Assembly: GCA_016785955.1 (NCBI GenBank)
Contig: JAEUWH010000032.1
Coordinates: forward strand, 24,281 to 88,280
Reading direction: 5' to 3'
From: Pseudobdellovibrionaceae bacterium
Lineage (GTDB): Bacteria; Bdellovibrionota; Bdellovibrionia; Bdellovibrionales; Bdellovibrionaceae
Length of the DNA stretch: 64,000 nucleotides
Part shown: positions 33,982-42,254 of the stretch, one piece after another
Numbering within the stretch: the first letter of the stretch is position 1
How the letters are laid out: each line of letters begins with the position of its first letter
Program-made: the position numbers and the translations under genes
The notes under the pieces: generated by a model
Seen by the model: the letters and a program-made list of their open reading frames with translations, nothing else
Told to the model about the DNA's origin: nothing
The model's database searches: none

Positions 33982-35139
33982 ATGAGTCTTCTGTATTGTA
34001 TTATTGATTTTTTTAACCGCTCTTACTTTAGTAGTCTGTTTTTAGGCGTTGATGGTTGTCTGATGTTTCCCGTTATTCTTTTCTTGAACCGCCAGGGGAA
34101 TCGATTTTGGGCGCGCACTTTTTTAATCATCACACTGAACAGTTTTATTTTTGTCGCCACGACCACCACTCCCTTTGATGATAGCGGACGATTTTATTTT
34201 GTGCCGGTGGGAATCATGACGTTGCTACTGTGCGAGCTGTACGAACGGCGTAGTATCATTTTTGGTTTTACTTTGCCTGTGGTGACTTATTTTATCTCGC
34301 TGAATGTTTCGATACCTGGCTATCAAGTCACCAGTGAATCTGGGATGGCGCAAGAGGCGGCACGCATCGTGAATTTTATTGGCGTCTATGGTTTCACGTT
34401 GTCCGAAATTTATGTCTTTGTGAACTATGTACGGCGCATGCGCATTCAAGCGGTCGAGCAAAGCAAATTTTCGGCGCTGGGAATAATGTCGTCCGGTATC
34501 GCCCACGAGATTAACAACCCTCTGGCCATTATCAAAGGACGCACGTATCTGGTATTAAAGCATCTGGAGCAATCGAACAAAACCGAGATTGAAAAAGATA
34601 TTGATGTGATTTTAAAGACAACCGATCGGATTGTAAAAATCATTCATGGCCTGCGCGTGTTTTCGCGCAATGCAGATGATGATCCTTCTTACGCAATCCA
34701 ATCGAACGAACTTGTCCAGACGGCTTTAGGCCTGTGCTCAGAGCGATTTCAACGAGCCGGAGTTATCATCGAAGTCGTCGTGAAGGAGCATTTTACGATT
34801 CAGGGCAAAGAAGCGCAATTGGTGCAAGTGTTGGTGAATTTGTTAAATAATGCATACGATGCCATTCAGGAATATTCGGAAAAATGGGTGCGCATCGAAG
34901 TTTCTGCCAAGAGGATTTGCGTGATTGACAGTGGGCAAGGAATACCAGAGAAAATTGCGGAAAAACTTATGCAGCCGTTCTACACAACTAAAAGTGTTGG
35001 CAAAGGCACGGGCCTGGGTTTAAGCATTTCTAAAGGCATTATTGATCGTCATGGGGGCGAGCTGTATTTGGATACTCGACACCGCAATACCTGTTTTGTC
35101 ATGCATTTTGAATCTCGATCCCGCAAAAATGTCGGGTGA
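33982..35139 (+). CDS. Orphan membrane sensor histidine kinase
   Basis: 385 residues. About five to six hydrophobic segments in residues 1-150, then a HisKA domain with His175 in GIMSSGIAHEINNPLAIIKG, and a HATPase domain with N-box VNLLNNAYDAI, G1 VIDSGQGIP and GKGTGLGLSIS. It senses a membrane or unknown signal and phosphorylates a response regulator, but none is encoded nearby. The ATG follows GGGGG. The same frame is open upstream to 33793 without a normal start codon, and that extension would complete the first membrane helix (NSIAVLSWG then MSLLYC), so the true start is uncertain. Confidence 0.85.
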   Translation: MSLLYCIIDFFNRSYFSSLFLGVDGCLMFPVILFLNRQGNRFWARTFLIITLNSFIFVATTTTPFDDSGRFYFVPVGIMTLLLCELYERRSIIFGFTLPVVTYFISLNVSIPGYQVTSESGMAQEAARIVNFIGVYGFTLSEIYVFVNYVRRMRIQAVEQSKFSALGIMSSGIAHEINNPLAIIKGRTYLVLKHLEQSNKTEIEKDIDVILKTTDRIVKIIHGLRVFSRNADDDPSYAIQSNELVQTALGLCSERFQRAGVIIEVVVKEHFTIQGKEAQLVQVLVNLLNNAYDAIQEYSEKWVRIEVSAKRICVIDSGQGIPEKIAEKLMQPFYTTKSVGKGTGLGLSISKGIIDRHGGELYLDTRHRNTCFVMHFESRSRKNVG

Positions 35140-35473
35140 AACAAAGCGTTCTCCATTCTAACAGTTAGGAACTGCGCCTTATGAGTGGACCCGCAGCAAA
35201 TACCAAGTGGTAGTGCATGGCTCGAATAGCGAACCGATGTTGTGTGCGTGTACTGTATATTTCATCAGATCTTGGTCTTATCTGTCCCTCTCTTTTCCAG
35301 TCAAAGTATGTGGGTTACTGAGGGCCATCATAAATTCCACTTAAATGCAGGGCTATCAATAAAGGCTCATGAGTAAGAGTCGATAGGTGGTAACTAGTCA
35401 TTCGTCCTCTAATGATGTGTGATGAGCATCCCATCTTCATTTAAGGGCTGACTGTTTGCATAGTTTATAAGAA
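35140..35473. other. Gene-free stretch upstream of the phosphoribosyltransferase-like gene
   Basis: 334 bases with no convincing gene. A weak match to the dispersed repeat (GATAGGTGGTAACTAGTCA) is at 35382-35400. Nothing else is recognised. Confidence 0.4.
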
Positions 35474-36394
35474 ATGGGAAATAAATTATATAGATTTTTA
35501 AAGGTAAAACTGCCCACTTTTGCATTTATTGTATTACAGTTGTCTAGTAATTCGCCAATCGCAGCGGCCCCTGTACATTTTTCTTATTGTTTGAAATTCT
35601 ATAGTGGACCTAACATCTCGCTTAGTTATGATAAAACTGCGTTTACAGGTAACCAACTCGATATTTCGAAATTGCGCTTATGGGCAGAGTCCCAGCCTCC
35701 CCATGCAATCGACGAGGCTCGGTTTGTGGCAAAAAACATTAAACTCGTTTCAATATCTATATTCGAAAAGCAGCTGCATTCAAATTTTTCTACCTATTTG
35801 CAGAGTATTGGCCCGCTTTCAAAAGTGGTTATTGTTTCTGAATCTGGAAAAAGTAATGGTTGGATTGCAGAGTATATTATGAAAAACTTTCCTGAAATGG
35901 GTATGCGCCAAGTAGAATTTGATAAATTAAATGATTTCATAATGAGTGAAACTCAATCGGGACATGATCCGAGTCAAATTCATTGGGCCATTGTCGATGA
36001 TGCGACATACTCTGGTTTACAGCTTAGAAGCCATATCGGCCACATTGAGTATTTAGCAAATAAAAATTCTTTTGCTCCTGTCATTGATGTCGTTGTGCCT
36101 TATTACACTCATCAAGCTAAAAAATATCTGGAAGAAGAAACTTCGTATGGAAACCAAGCCCGTGTCTATTCTTTAAATCGTATGCATTCAGTACAAGAGC
36201 TGTTCGAAAAGAAAGGGTTGTTTTCGGGAGTATTGACAATTTTCCAACATAAAATTCCAGACTCTCAAAGTTTTGACCATAACATCCGCCGGGGATGGAT
36301 TTTCGCTACAGAGGATGCAAGAGGGAATATAGTCATTCCGCCAAACAAGATAAAATTTATTATTGAAAATCCTTCTCCGTATTCTCAGAAATAA
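35474..36394 (+). CDS. Exported phosphoribosyltransferase-like protein
   Basis: 306 residues with an N-terminal signal (TFAFIVLQLSSNSPIAAA, about 15-32). Residues about 160-190 read IHWAIVDDATYSGLQLRSHI, which matches the PRPP-binding loop of the PRTase fold (hydrophobic strand, Asp-Asp, small, Thr/Ser-Gly). Upstream KVVIVSESGKSNGWIAEY could be the preceding strand and helix. PRTase-like domains normally act inside the cell on nucleotides; some divergent ones (PRTase-CE) belong to conflict systems. An exported one is unusual. The gene seems more AT-rich than its neighbours. It is monocistronic, ended by the terminator at 36472-36498. Confidence 0.6.
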   Translation: MGNKLYRFLKVKLPTFAFIVLQLSSNSPIAAAPVHFSYCLKFYSGPNISLSYDKTAFTGNQLDISKLRLWAESQPPHAIDEARFVAKNIKLVSISIFEKQLHSNFSTYLQSIGPLSKVVIVSESGKSNGWIAEYIMKNFPEMGMRQVEFDKLNDFIMSETQSGHDPSQIHWAIVDDATYSGLQLRSHIGHIEYLANKNSFAPVIDVVVPYYTHQAKKYLEEETSYGNQARVYSLNRMHSVQELFEKKGLFSGVLTIFQHKIPDSQSFDHNIRRGWIFATEDARGNIVIPPNKIKFIIENPSPYSQK

Positions 36395-36471
36395 TTTTGT
36401 GGTCAAAACCCCTACAAATCAAGTCAGTTCTTAATCAGGATAACGAGCTTTGTGGATGTAGATTTTAGAGA

Positions 36472-36498
36472 CGCGGCGATAATAATAGCCGCGCTTTT
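36472..36498 (+). terminator. Intrinsic terminator after the PRTase-like gene
   Basis: CGCGGC (36472-36477) pairs with GCCGCG (36488-36493) and is followed by CTTTTT. It lies about 80 bases after the stop. Confidence 0.7.
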
Positions 36499-36541
36499 TA
36501 ACTCGTGTCCCCTGCGGACATGAATGTCGGTGCATCTGGCG

Positions 36542-37432
36542 CTAGCGTCTGATATTTTCTAAAAAACTGGCTTCTTTATCGGAACCGTACGATTTTATTT
36601 GGTTCAATCGCTCTGAACGTTTACTTGAGTCAACGAAGCCATATACGTTGGCTTGAATCCCTCGGGGGAGAAGCATGTCGGCGCTTTCGATATTGATTTT
36701 CATATCACCTTGATCGATACGGATGCGGTTTTTCTCGGCGACGCCGATTTTTTTGGCTCCTTCGAACGGTAGATAGCTCAGATACAGACTTCCGCGATGG
36801 GTTGTTACGCCAAAATAGACGTTGTTGCCGGTGGAATTATCCAAGCGGGATGCCCACACGTTACCTTTGTTGTCGAAGATGGTTAAACGACTGGAGTTGA
36901 TTCCCAATTTACCAATGTCTTCGGCGGACTCATCAGACCAAATTTGAATTTTAAACTGGGCCACGACGCGACGATGGTCGTCTTGATATAAAACGATCGC
37001 GGGTGCATTCATGTTTTCAATTGTAAATTCCTTTGCTTGCAGAACCTTGCCGGTTTTGACTTCGCCATTGCGATTCGGTGACATGGAATCAAACTGTTTT
37101 ATTTTTAGTTGCAATTCACCATGTGGATTAAATTGCCATTCATGGTACAGTGAGGTTGTCGGCAAGCCTTGATGAATTACGTTCCAATAGCTTGTGATGG
37201 GTTTTTCATTGCCAAAGCGCCAGCGACGTTCTTCATCGGGTTTAAAAAGCAATCGTGTGCCATTTTTATTAAATACCAGCAGATCACCTTGGATCTCTAA
37301 TTTATAACGTAAGTTATTCAGTTCTATTTCTTTGCGGGGAGAGGTGGCTTCGGAAAAACTGATATCCTCGGCATGGGCCGAAAATGCTAAACCTAGACTG
37401 AGACTGACTAAACCTAAAATAATTTTCTTCAT
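36542..37432 (-). CDS. Exported protein of unknown function
   Basis: 296 residues from the ATG at 37432, which has GAAAGG upstream and opens a signal peptide (KKIILGLVSLSLGLAFSAHA). The frame is open to 37507, but the added residues are a basic run before the signal. The mature chain is beta-rich (LRYKLEIQGDLLVFNKNGTRLLFKP, TTSLYHEWQFNPHGELQLKIKQFDS, LYLSYLPFEGAKKIGVAEKNRIRI). No family is recognised. It follows the ECF sigma and small membrane protein genes on the same strand by 75 bases and may be a target of that sigma factor. Confidence 0.6.
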   Translation of the reverse strand: MKKIILGLVSLSLGLAFSAHAEDISFSEATSPRKEIELNNLRYKLEIQGDLLVFNKNGTRLLFKPDEERRWRFGNEKPITSYWNVIHQGLPTTSLYHEWQFNPHGELQLKIKQFDSMSPNRNGEVKTGKVLQAKEFTIENMNAPAIVLYQDDHRRVVAQFKIQIWSDESAEDIGKLGINSSRLTIFDNKGNVWASRLDNSTGNNVYFGVTTHRGSLYLSYLPFEGAKKIGVAEKNRIRIDQGDMKINIESADMLLPRGIQANVYGFVDSSKRSERLNQIKSYGSDKEASFLENIRR

Positions 37433-37506
37433 ATACAACCTTTCATTAATTTTTTTAATTTTCTTTATTCCTTTTTTTCTTTTCCTCTGTGTTTGTGGCG
37501 CCCACA

Positions 37507-37812
37507 CTAGTTATTGGTGTAAACGTACTCAAAAGTTTCATCGGCCACGTGATTTTTAGCGATCTTTTCTGAAAAGATATCAGAACTGGTGTGCCAAACA
37601 AACTTACCAATAATCAGACCGACCAAAAGAGCCGCCGCAAGTTGCAACCATTGAGCAGACCTAGGAGAGGAGTTATGAGGGAAACGGCTTGGTCGACGAC
37701 GACGATTGGTTTTAAACGGGATTTTTTTCCACGTCTGCATCATTTCCGTGGTCGGTGGTCTCGATATCTTTCGTCCTAAATCTTTTAAGGATTTAAAATC
37801 ATCTTGGCTCAT
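37507..37812 (-). CDS. Small membrane protein, candidate anti-sigma factor
   Basis: 101 residues: a cytoplasmic N-terminus (MSQDDFKSLKDLGRKISRPP...), a basic stretch, one membrane helix (WLQLAAALLVGLIIGKFVW, about 55-73) and a short periplasmic tail. The ATG overlaps the stop of the ECF sigma gene, the usual arrangement of sigma and anti-sigma partners. No zinc-finger HxxxCxxC motif is present. Function inferred from context. Confidence 0.6.
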   Translation of the reverse strand: MSQDDFKSLKDLGRKISRPPTTEMMQTWKKIPFKTNRRRRPSRFPHNSSPRSAQWLQLAAALLVGLIIGKFVWHTSSDIFSEKIAKNHVADETFEYVYTNN

Positions 37813-38336
37813 AAACAGATTCCCTTTGTGCTGAGTAAATCTTTTAGTTTTTCTTTAGCACGATGCAAATGACTTTTTACGGTACCGACCGGCAGTTTCA
37901 GTACCAGCGCCATATCATCCAAAGTCATTTCATCGTCCATATATAAGGTCAGTACATCTTGTTGAATAGCGCTCAGAGAGGTGATTTCCTTTAAAAACAA
38001 TTCGATGGTTTGATGGCGGTGATAGTCGTCTTCCATGCTGGTCGTCGCAACAGAGACGAGCAGGGCATCCCAATCAAACTCTTCGCTGGTGGTCAGCACA
38101 ATTTGGTTTAAATGATTATTTTCCAACGCCACAAAGCGAGCGATACCAAACGTGAAGGCATCAATTGATCCTCGTGATTCGTCATAAGACCCCTCGCTTA
38201 GCTTCTGATGAAGGCGTGAAAATACCTCTTGCGTTAAATCCGCAGCGTCTCGTAAAAAACCACGACGGATGAAATAGTTATAAAGTCGTGGCCCCAGCCG
38301 ACCAACAATGTTTTCCCAATTCAAAACGATCCTCAA
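37809..38336 (-). CDS. ECF-type RNA polymerase sigma factor
   Basis: 175 residues. Region 2 is seen in RRGFLRDAADLTQEVFSRLHQKL (about 24-46) and region 4 in LYMDDEMTLDDMALVLKLPVGTVKSHLHRAKEKL (about 133-166), with the helix-turn-helix VGTVKSHLHRAK. It directs RNA polymerase to a stress or envelope regulon. Overlaps its candidate anti-sigma gene. The upstream region carries the second 53-bp REP-like palindrome (38411-38463). Confidence 0.9.
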   Translation of the reverse strand: MRIVLNWENIVGRLGPRLYNYFIRRGFLRDAADLTQEVFSRLHQKLSEGSYDESRGSIDAFTFGIARFVALENNHLNQIVLTTSEEFDWDALLVSVATTSMEDDYHRHQTIELFLKEITSLSAIQQDVLTLYMDDEMTLDDMALVLKLPVGTVKSHLHRAKEKLKDLLSTKGICL

Positions 38337-38410
38337 TAGACAGTCGTCACTGTGGGCGCACCGAACTCACTCTGCCAACAACAACAACTGGATTTAAGCT
38401 ACAGTTATTC

Positions 38411-38463
38411 TAGGGCCTGTTTTCATTTCCTCGCGACGGCTAGGCAAATGAAGATAGGCCCTA
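38411..38463. repeat. 53-bp REP-like palindrome, copy 2
   Basis: TAGGGCCTGTTTTCATTT pairs over 18 positions (16 Watson-Crick, 2 G-T) with AAATGAAGATAGGCCCTA. The 16-base core CTCGCGACGGCTAGGC is the same as in copy 1 at 7812-7864. Located between the OsmC gene end and the sigma gene start. Confidence 0.85.
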
Positions 38464-38517
38464 ATGAGTATTGTCGAAATTAAGAAAAAAGTTGCAATAA
38501 AAAATGAGGGTGTGTCG

Positions 38518-38889
38518 CTATTCTTTAGAAATGGTAATTTGGCTTGTCAAAAGCTTATGAATCGGACATTTGTCGGCGATTTCCATCAGTCTTTTTTTGT
38601 CTTCGTCTGAAAGTTCGCCGATCAAATCTATTTTTCTGGAAAGCACAGATTCTTTGCCTTCGGAAACTGTATGAACGGCGACATGGACATCGTCCAAGGG
38701 CATATTTTTACGGCGCGCGTACATTTTCAGTGTTATCGCCGTGCAGGCGGCCAGCGCGGTTTCTAAAATTTCATGAGGATTCATGCCTTCGTCTTGGCCA
38801 CCATTGTCCGGGGCCGTGTCGGCCAGTATTTGATGATGGCGAACTTCCGCTTTAACCAATAAATTGTGAATACCTTTCAATTTTATCAT
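38518..38889 (-). CDS. OsmC-family peroxidase-like protein
   Basis: 123 residues from the ATG at 38889. OsmC/Ohr fold with the two redox cysteines Cys49 in ALAACTAIT and Cys108 in ADKCPIHK, and GGQDEGMNPHEILETAL before the first. It reduces organic peroxides using thiols. The frame is open upstream to 39090, but that part does not fit the family and carries a degenerate dispersed-repeat copy (38980-38998). Cytoplasmic. Monocistronic. Confidence 0.85.
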   Translation of the reverse strand: MIKLKGIHNLLVKAEVRHHQILADTAPDNGGQDEGMNPHEILETALAACTAITLKMYARRKNMPLDDVHVAVHTVSEGKESVLSRKIDLIGELSDEDKKRLMEIADKCPIHKLLTSQITISKE

Positions 38890-39250
38890 ATAGATAGTTT
38901 GAAATAGTCTTTCAGAAAAATCAAGGTCAGAGATCGTATTACCTGAAATTATCTTGATCGATCTGGCCTCATCGAGAGGCCTAGATAGATTGGTTAGAGC
39001 CGTAGCCCTAAAACTTTTCCAACCGCCGTATATTCCAGTAACCGACACACAATAAAACTGAAATGTTTTACCTTCTGATGACGTCCACATGGCTTCGATC
39101 TTTTCAAAAAATTAAATTAGAATCGAAGACATCAAACTATTTAAAAATAATCTGCGGATTGATATCAAATTTAACTGGTCCTCGAACACCGACGCCAGTC
39201 ACCCGTTTTATGCTGCTATTGCCAGTTTGGGGATTTTTTACGATTTCGAG
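38890..39250. other. Gene-free stretch upstream of OsmC
   Basis: 361 bases between OsmC and the fatty acid hydroxylase gene. Contains CCTAGATAGATTGGTTAGA at 38980-38998, a diverged copy of the dispersed repeat. Open frames here (39063-39347 plus strand and the OsmC extension) show no coding character. Confidence 0.45.
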
Positions 39251-40126
39251 CTACATTCGTTGCACGGGAAGAACGAGCCAGCCAAAGAATTCACGGAGAA
39301 AACTTCTTGGCTTTTCTGAAGCGACACCCACCCGATGCGTCGTCTGAATAGGGTGATCTTTGTACGTTCCAAATACTTTGTCCCAAAAAGTCAGAACTTC
39401 TGAAAAATTATAAGTCGGGCTTTTATCGTCTTGATAGTTATGGTGGATCAGGTGATAGCGTGGTAGCTGGAAATGTCTTGAGAACACCGTTGCCGGAAAT
39501 TCGATATTAGAATGTTTAACAAGAGAGATAACCCAAATCACTGAATACAATGAGGCGACCACCACGCGATCAAAGCCCAAAGTAAAAAGAAAAATCAGTT
39601 CGGGTACGTACAAAATAAAATCATCGACGGGATGGGTACGAGTAGAGGTTAAGGTTCCCAGTCGTTCAGGCATGTGATGAAGGGCATGAAATCTCCACAA
39701 GAAGGGGTTTTTATGCATCCATCGATGCAGCCAATAGCGGAGTAAATCGATACCAAAGACGATCATCAGGCCTTGGAAAATCCAATGCACAGAGACTTGG
39801 GATGTTATGTGTAAATAAGAGCGAATATGATCGGCGGCCCAATCTGAAAATGCATACGTCACGGTGGAGGCAAAAAAGCCACTCCAAAAGAAAAAGAAAG
39901 CTTCAACTATAGTCTCGCGAAATTTGATTCCATTACAGGTGATCAAATTCCAAGATGAATTTCGGGGTATCAAGAGCTCGAACAGGATCAGGATGAGGGC
40001 TGCACCATTGTAGGTATATTCGATCCATTGGCCAGGAGAAAATTTGAAGTACCACAGGAGTGTATCTGCACCGACGACGAGCAGGACCAACCAAAGAAAT
40101 AAATGATTTTTCAGGAATGCTTTCAC
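39251..40126 (-). CDS. Fatty acid hydroxylase/sterol desaturase family membrane protein
   Basis: About 291 residues. Start taken as GTG at 40126, with GGAGG eight bases before; an adjacent GTG or a TTG at 40141 are alternatives. At least four hydrophobic segments, and the diiron histidine clusters HRWMHKNPFLWRFHALHHMPE, then PVDDFILY, and later HLIHHNYQDD. The family (PF04116) oxidises lipid acyl chains or sterols in the membrane. It may modify membrane or lipid A acyl chains; the substrate is not known. Monocistronic. Confidence 0.9.
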   Translation of the reverse strand: MKAFLKNHLFLWLVLLVVGADTLLWYFKFSPGQWIEYTYNGAALILILFELLIPRNSSWNLITCNGIKFRETIVEAFFFFWSGFFASTVTYAFSDWAADHIRSYLHITSQVSVHWIFQGLMIVFGIDLLRYWLHRWMHKNPFLWRFHALHHMPERLGTLTSTRTHPVDDFILYVPELIFLFTLGFDRVVVASLYSVIWVISLVKHSNIEFPATVFSRHFQLPRYHLIHHNYQDDKSPTYNFSEVLTFWDKVFGTYKDHPIQTTHRVGVASEKPRSFLREFFGWLVLPVQRM

Positions 40127-40482
40127 CACTAAGTCCTCCAAATATCTGCGTCGAACCTTAAACGAAATTTCGATTTAACACGAGTGATATGAATTCACGA
40201 TTTTCCGTGAAAAAAATGAAAGGATCAGATCTAATATTTAGACCCAGTTTTGCTATCTAGCCCAGTCTCTCCAGCTTTAAGCGGGGTTTGAAGCAGTGAT
40301 GCTACAACGTAGATCTGGTGAATTTACTTTAATACAGTGTAGCTTTTTCTTTCCGTAAGGAAAAATAACTAGACACGGAAGAGTATCTACTAATAAATTT
40401 GTAGCGCTAACAAATTTTGAATCTGCGGTATAATCGCCCCAGTTTTGTTAACTCAAAAAATAAAAAAAATAAAGGAGTCACT
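40127..40482. other. Control region upstream of the three-repeat secreted protein
   Basis: About 356 bases without genes. A TATAAT at 40429-40434, 50 bases before the start codon of the next gene, is a plausible -10; no good -35 is at 17 bases. Nothing else is recognised. Confidence 0.45.
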
Positions 40483-41118
40483 ATGAAAATATCTGTATTT
40501 TTAGTTACGGCACTTGTGTTTTCAATGGCATGGTCACAACAACGTCCAAGTCGCGTCGAAACTGAAATCTTAGATTTAACTCGTGAAATCAACCAAAGCG
40601 TTCGCTTTGGTCAATTATCACGCCATGAACTTGAATCGCTTCGTGATCAATTACGCGATGTTGTTGATGTAATGAACGGCGGGGGCACTTCACTTCCTTC
40701 AAATGTTATTTGTACTAAAGGATCAAACGGTCTTTTCTATCCAACTAGCAACATTTCAGGATCTATCTTAGGCTCTACTTCATATTCTGCAGGACACAAT
40801 ACTTTAGAAGATTGCCGTTTAACTTTACCAGCACGTGGTGAAGTTCTTAGCTGCTTCAAACAATCTAACGGTTTGTACTACCCATCTAAAGGTGATTCTG
40901 GAACAGTCGTTGGTTCAATTTCACACAGTGCTGGGCATGGTGCTTTAAGCGAATGCCGATTAACTCTTCCAAAAAGAAGAGCAACAACTGCTTGTTTTAA
41001 ACAATCTAACGGTTTGTACTACCCATCATCTGCTGAGACTGGAACTGTCATCGGTTCAACGTCATACAGTGCGGGCTACGGCAACTTAGCTACATGCTTA
41101 AAAATTGTTAATCAGTAA
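40483..41118 (+). CDS. Secreted protein with three tandem cysteine-containing repeats
   Basis: 211 residues from the ATG at 40483 (AAAGGAG upstream) with a signal peptide (VFLVTALVFSMAWS). After a helical region (RVETEILDLTREINQSVRFG, 18-60) come three repeats of about 47 residues, each CxKxSNGLxYPxxxxxGxxxGSxSxSAGxxxLxxC. Each repeat has a Cys at either end, suggesting a disulfide per unit. The type of fold is unknown; it could be an adhesin or ligand-binding module. Codon use looks neat and the ribosome site strong, so it may be highly expressed. Ended by the terminator at 41145-41174. Confidence 0.75.
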   Translation: MKISVFLVTALVFSMAWSQQRPSRVETEILDLTREINQSVRFGQLSRHELESLRDQLRDVVDVMNGGGTSLPSNVICTKGSNGLFYPTSNISGSILGSTSYSAGHNTLEDCRLTLPARGEVLSCFKQSNGLYYPSKGDSGTVVGSISHSAGHGALSECRLTLPKRRATTACFKQSNGLYYPSSAETGTVIGSTSYSAGYGNLATCLKIVNQ

Positions 41119-41144
41119 TTTATTTCTACAACTTTAGTGGAATG

Positions 41145-41174
41145 AACGGTGCCCAAAAGGTGCCGTTTTTTTTT
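41145..41174 (+). terminator. Intrinsic terminator after the three-repeat gene
   Basis: AACGGTGCC pairs with GGTGCCGTT (two G-T pairs) around CAAAA, followed by TTTTTTT. Strong. Confidence 0.9.
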
Positions 41175-41280
41175 AAGATTTTACTCTTAGGAGGAATTAG
41201 GCTTTTCACCGTTAGGATGTTCATGGAATTTTGATCTATATTGTAGATTTTCAATAGACTTTACTATATGACTGGGGCTT

Positions 41281-42042
41281 ATGAGAATTTGGGGAATCGT
41301 TATACTTCTTTCGGGGATGGGAATTCAATCGAAGGCCATCGTCGGCGGACAAGATCTGCCGCGCCAATGGAATCGTCTGTCGCCAGTGGTGCGTATTGCC
41401 AGTGCGCAACCAGAGACGCCCATTTCGGTATGCAGTGGAGTCATGATAAGTCGTAAAGCCATTTTGACGGCGGCTCATTGTTTTTACGAAATGAAAAATG
41501 TGCGACGATTGTCGATTGAGCATCTAGAGAGTGGCGTGATACATAAATCAAAATTTAAAACGTTCGTGAAACCTGGCTACCAAGCCCAGTTTCATGATCA
41601 CGCGACGTTGGTTAACAATGGTTATGATCTGGGAATTATTGTGTTGTCGGGCGAAGTGACGTTTTCTTATTCCGAGTTCGAGATGGCTTCCCGTGAATTG
41701 TCATTGAATTCGCTGGTCCCTTATATCTGGTTGGTGTCCGCGGGACATCATAAGCCACATTATAAATCAGCGTCGTCGCTGCCCATTGCTCATTTCGTGC
41801 TCCGCGCGTTTCCGCAAAAAGAAATATTTTATCAATATCAATCGGCTCTGGCCAAGGCCGGTCCGTGTGAGGGCGACAGTGGCGGCGGTATTTTCGCATG
41901 GATGGAGCAGCGCTGGGTGTTGATTGGAATTCAGTCCACAAAATCTGCGGTGCCCAGTTGTGCGGATGTTGAAAATCGTGGATTTTTCGTGCCGGTGTTT
42001 ACCAATGCCGAATGGATTAGATCAATCTTAAACAAAATTTAG
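41281..42042 (+). CDS. Secreted trypsin-like serine protease (S1)
   Basis: 253 residues. Signal peptide 1-19 ending SKA, followed at once by IVGG, the N-terminus of an active chymotrypsin-fold enzyme. Triad: His66 in TAAHC, Asp116 in GYDLGIIVLSG and Ser200 in CEGDSGGGIF. Signal peptidase cleavage alone would free the Ile20 N-terminus needed to form the active site, so no separate activation step seems required. It probably digests prey or envelope protein outside the cytoplasm. The stop codon lies in the left arm of a perfect 14-bp inverted repeat. Confidence 0.9.
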   Translation: MRIWGIVILLSGMGIQSKAIVGGQDLPRQWNRLSPVVRIASAQPETPISVCSGVMISRKAILTAAHCFYEMKNVRRLSIEHLESGVIHKSKFKTFVKPGYQAQFHDHATLVNNGYDLGIIVLSGEVTFSYSEFEMASRELSLNSLVPYIWLVSAGHHKPHYKSASSLPIAHFVLRAFPQKEIFYQYQSALAKAGPCEGDSGGGIFAWMEQRWVLIGIQSTKSAVPSCADVENRGFFVPVFTNAEWIRSILNKI

Positions 42043-42082
42043 ATTTAGTCTAAAGTTAATTTTAAAATTAAATCTAAATTTT
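42034..42082. terminator. Perfect 14-bp AT-rich inverted repeat at the protease gene end
   Basis: AAAATTTAGATTTA (42034-42047) and TAAATCTAAATTTT (42069-42082) are exact reverse complements around 21 bases. The left arm contains the TAG stop. It could fold on the transcript; terminator or stabilising role. Confidence 0.5.
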
Positions 42083-42254
42083 GTAATTTATCACAAACGA
42101 TTGAAACAGGGTTAAGCCAATCAAAATATTTTTGGTTCAAAAGAATCGCCGTCCCAAGGAGACAAATAAAAAAATCGGGATAATATCCAGCGGCGTAGTT
42201 TTGTGGCCCAGTTAGTGATTGTAAACCGTCGTGATCACGTATTATGCTTTTTCC

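Noticed and set aside
38890..39090. N-terminal extension of OsmC
   Set aside because: Does not fit the family and includes a degenerate repeat copy; the ATG at 38889 begins a normal-length OsmC.
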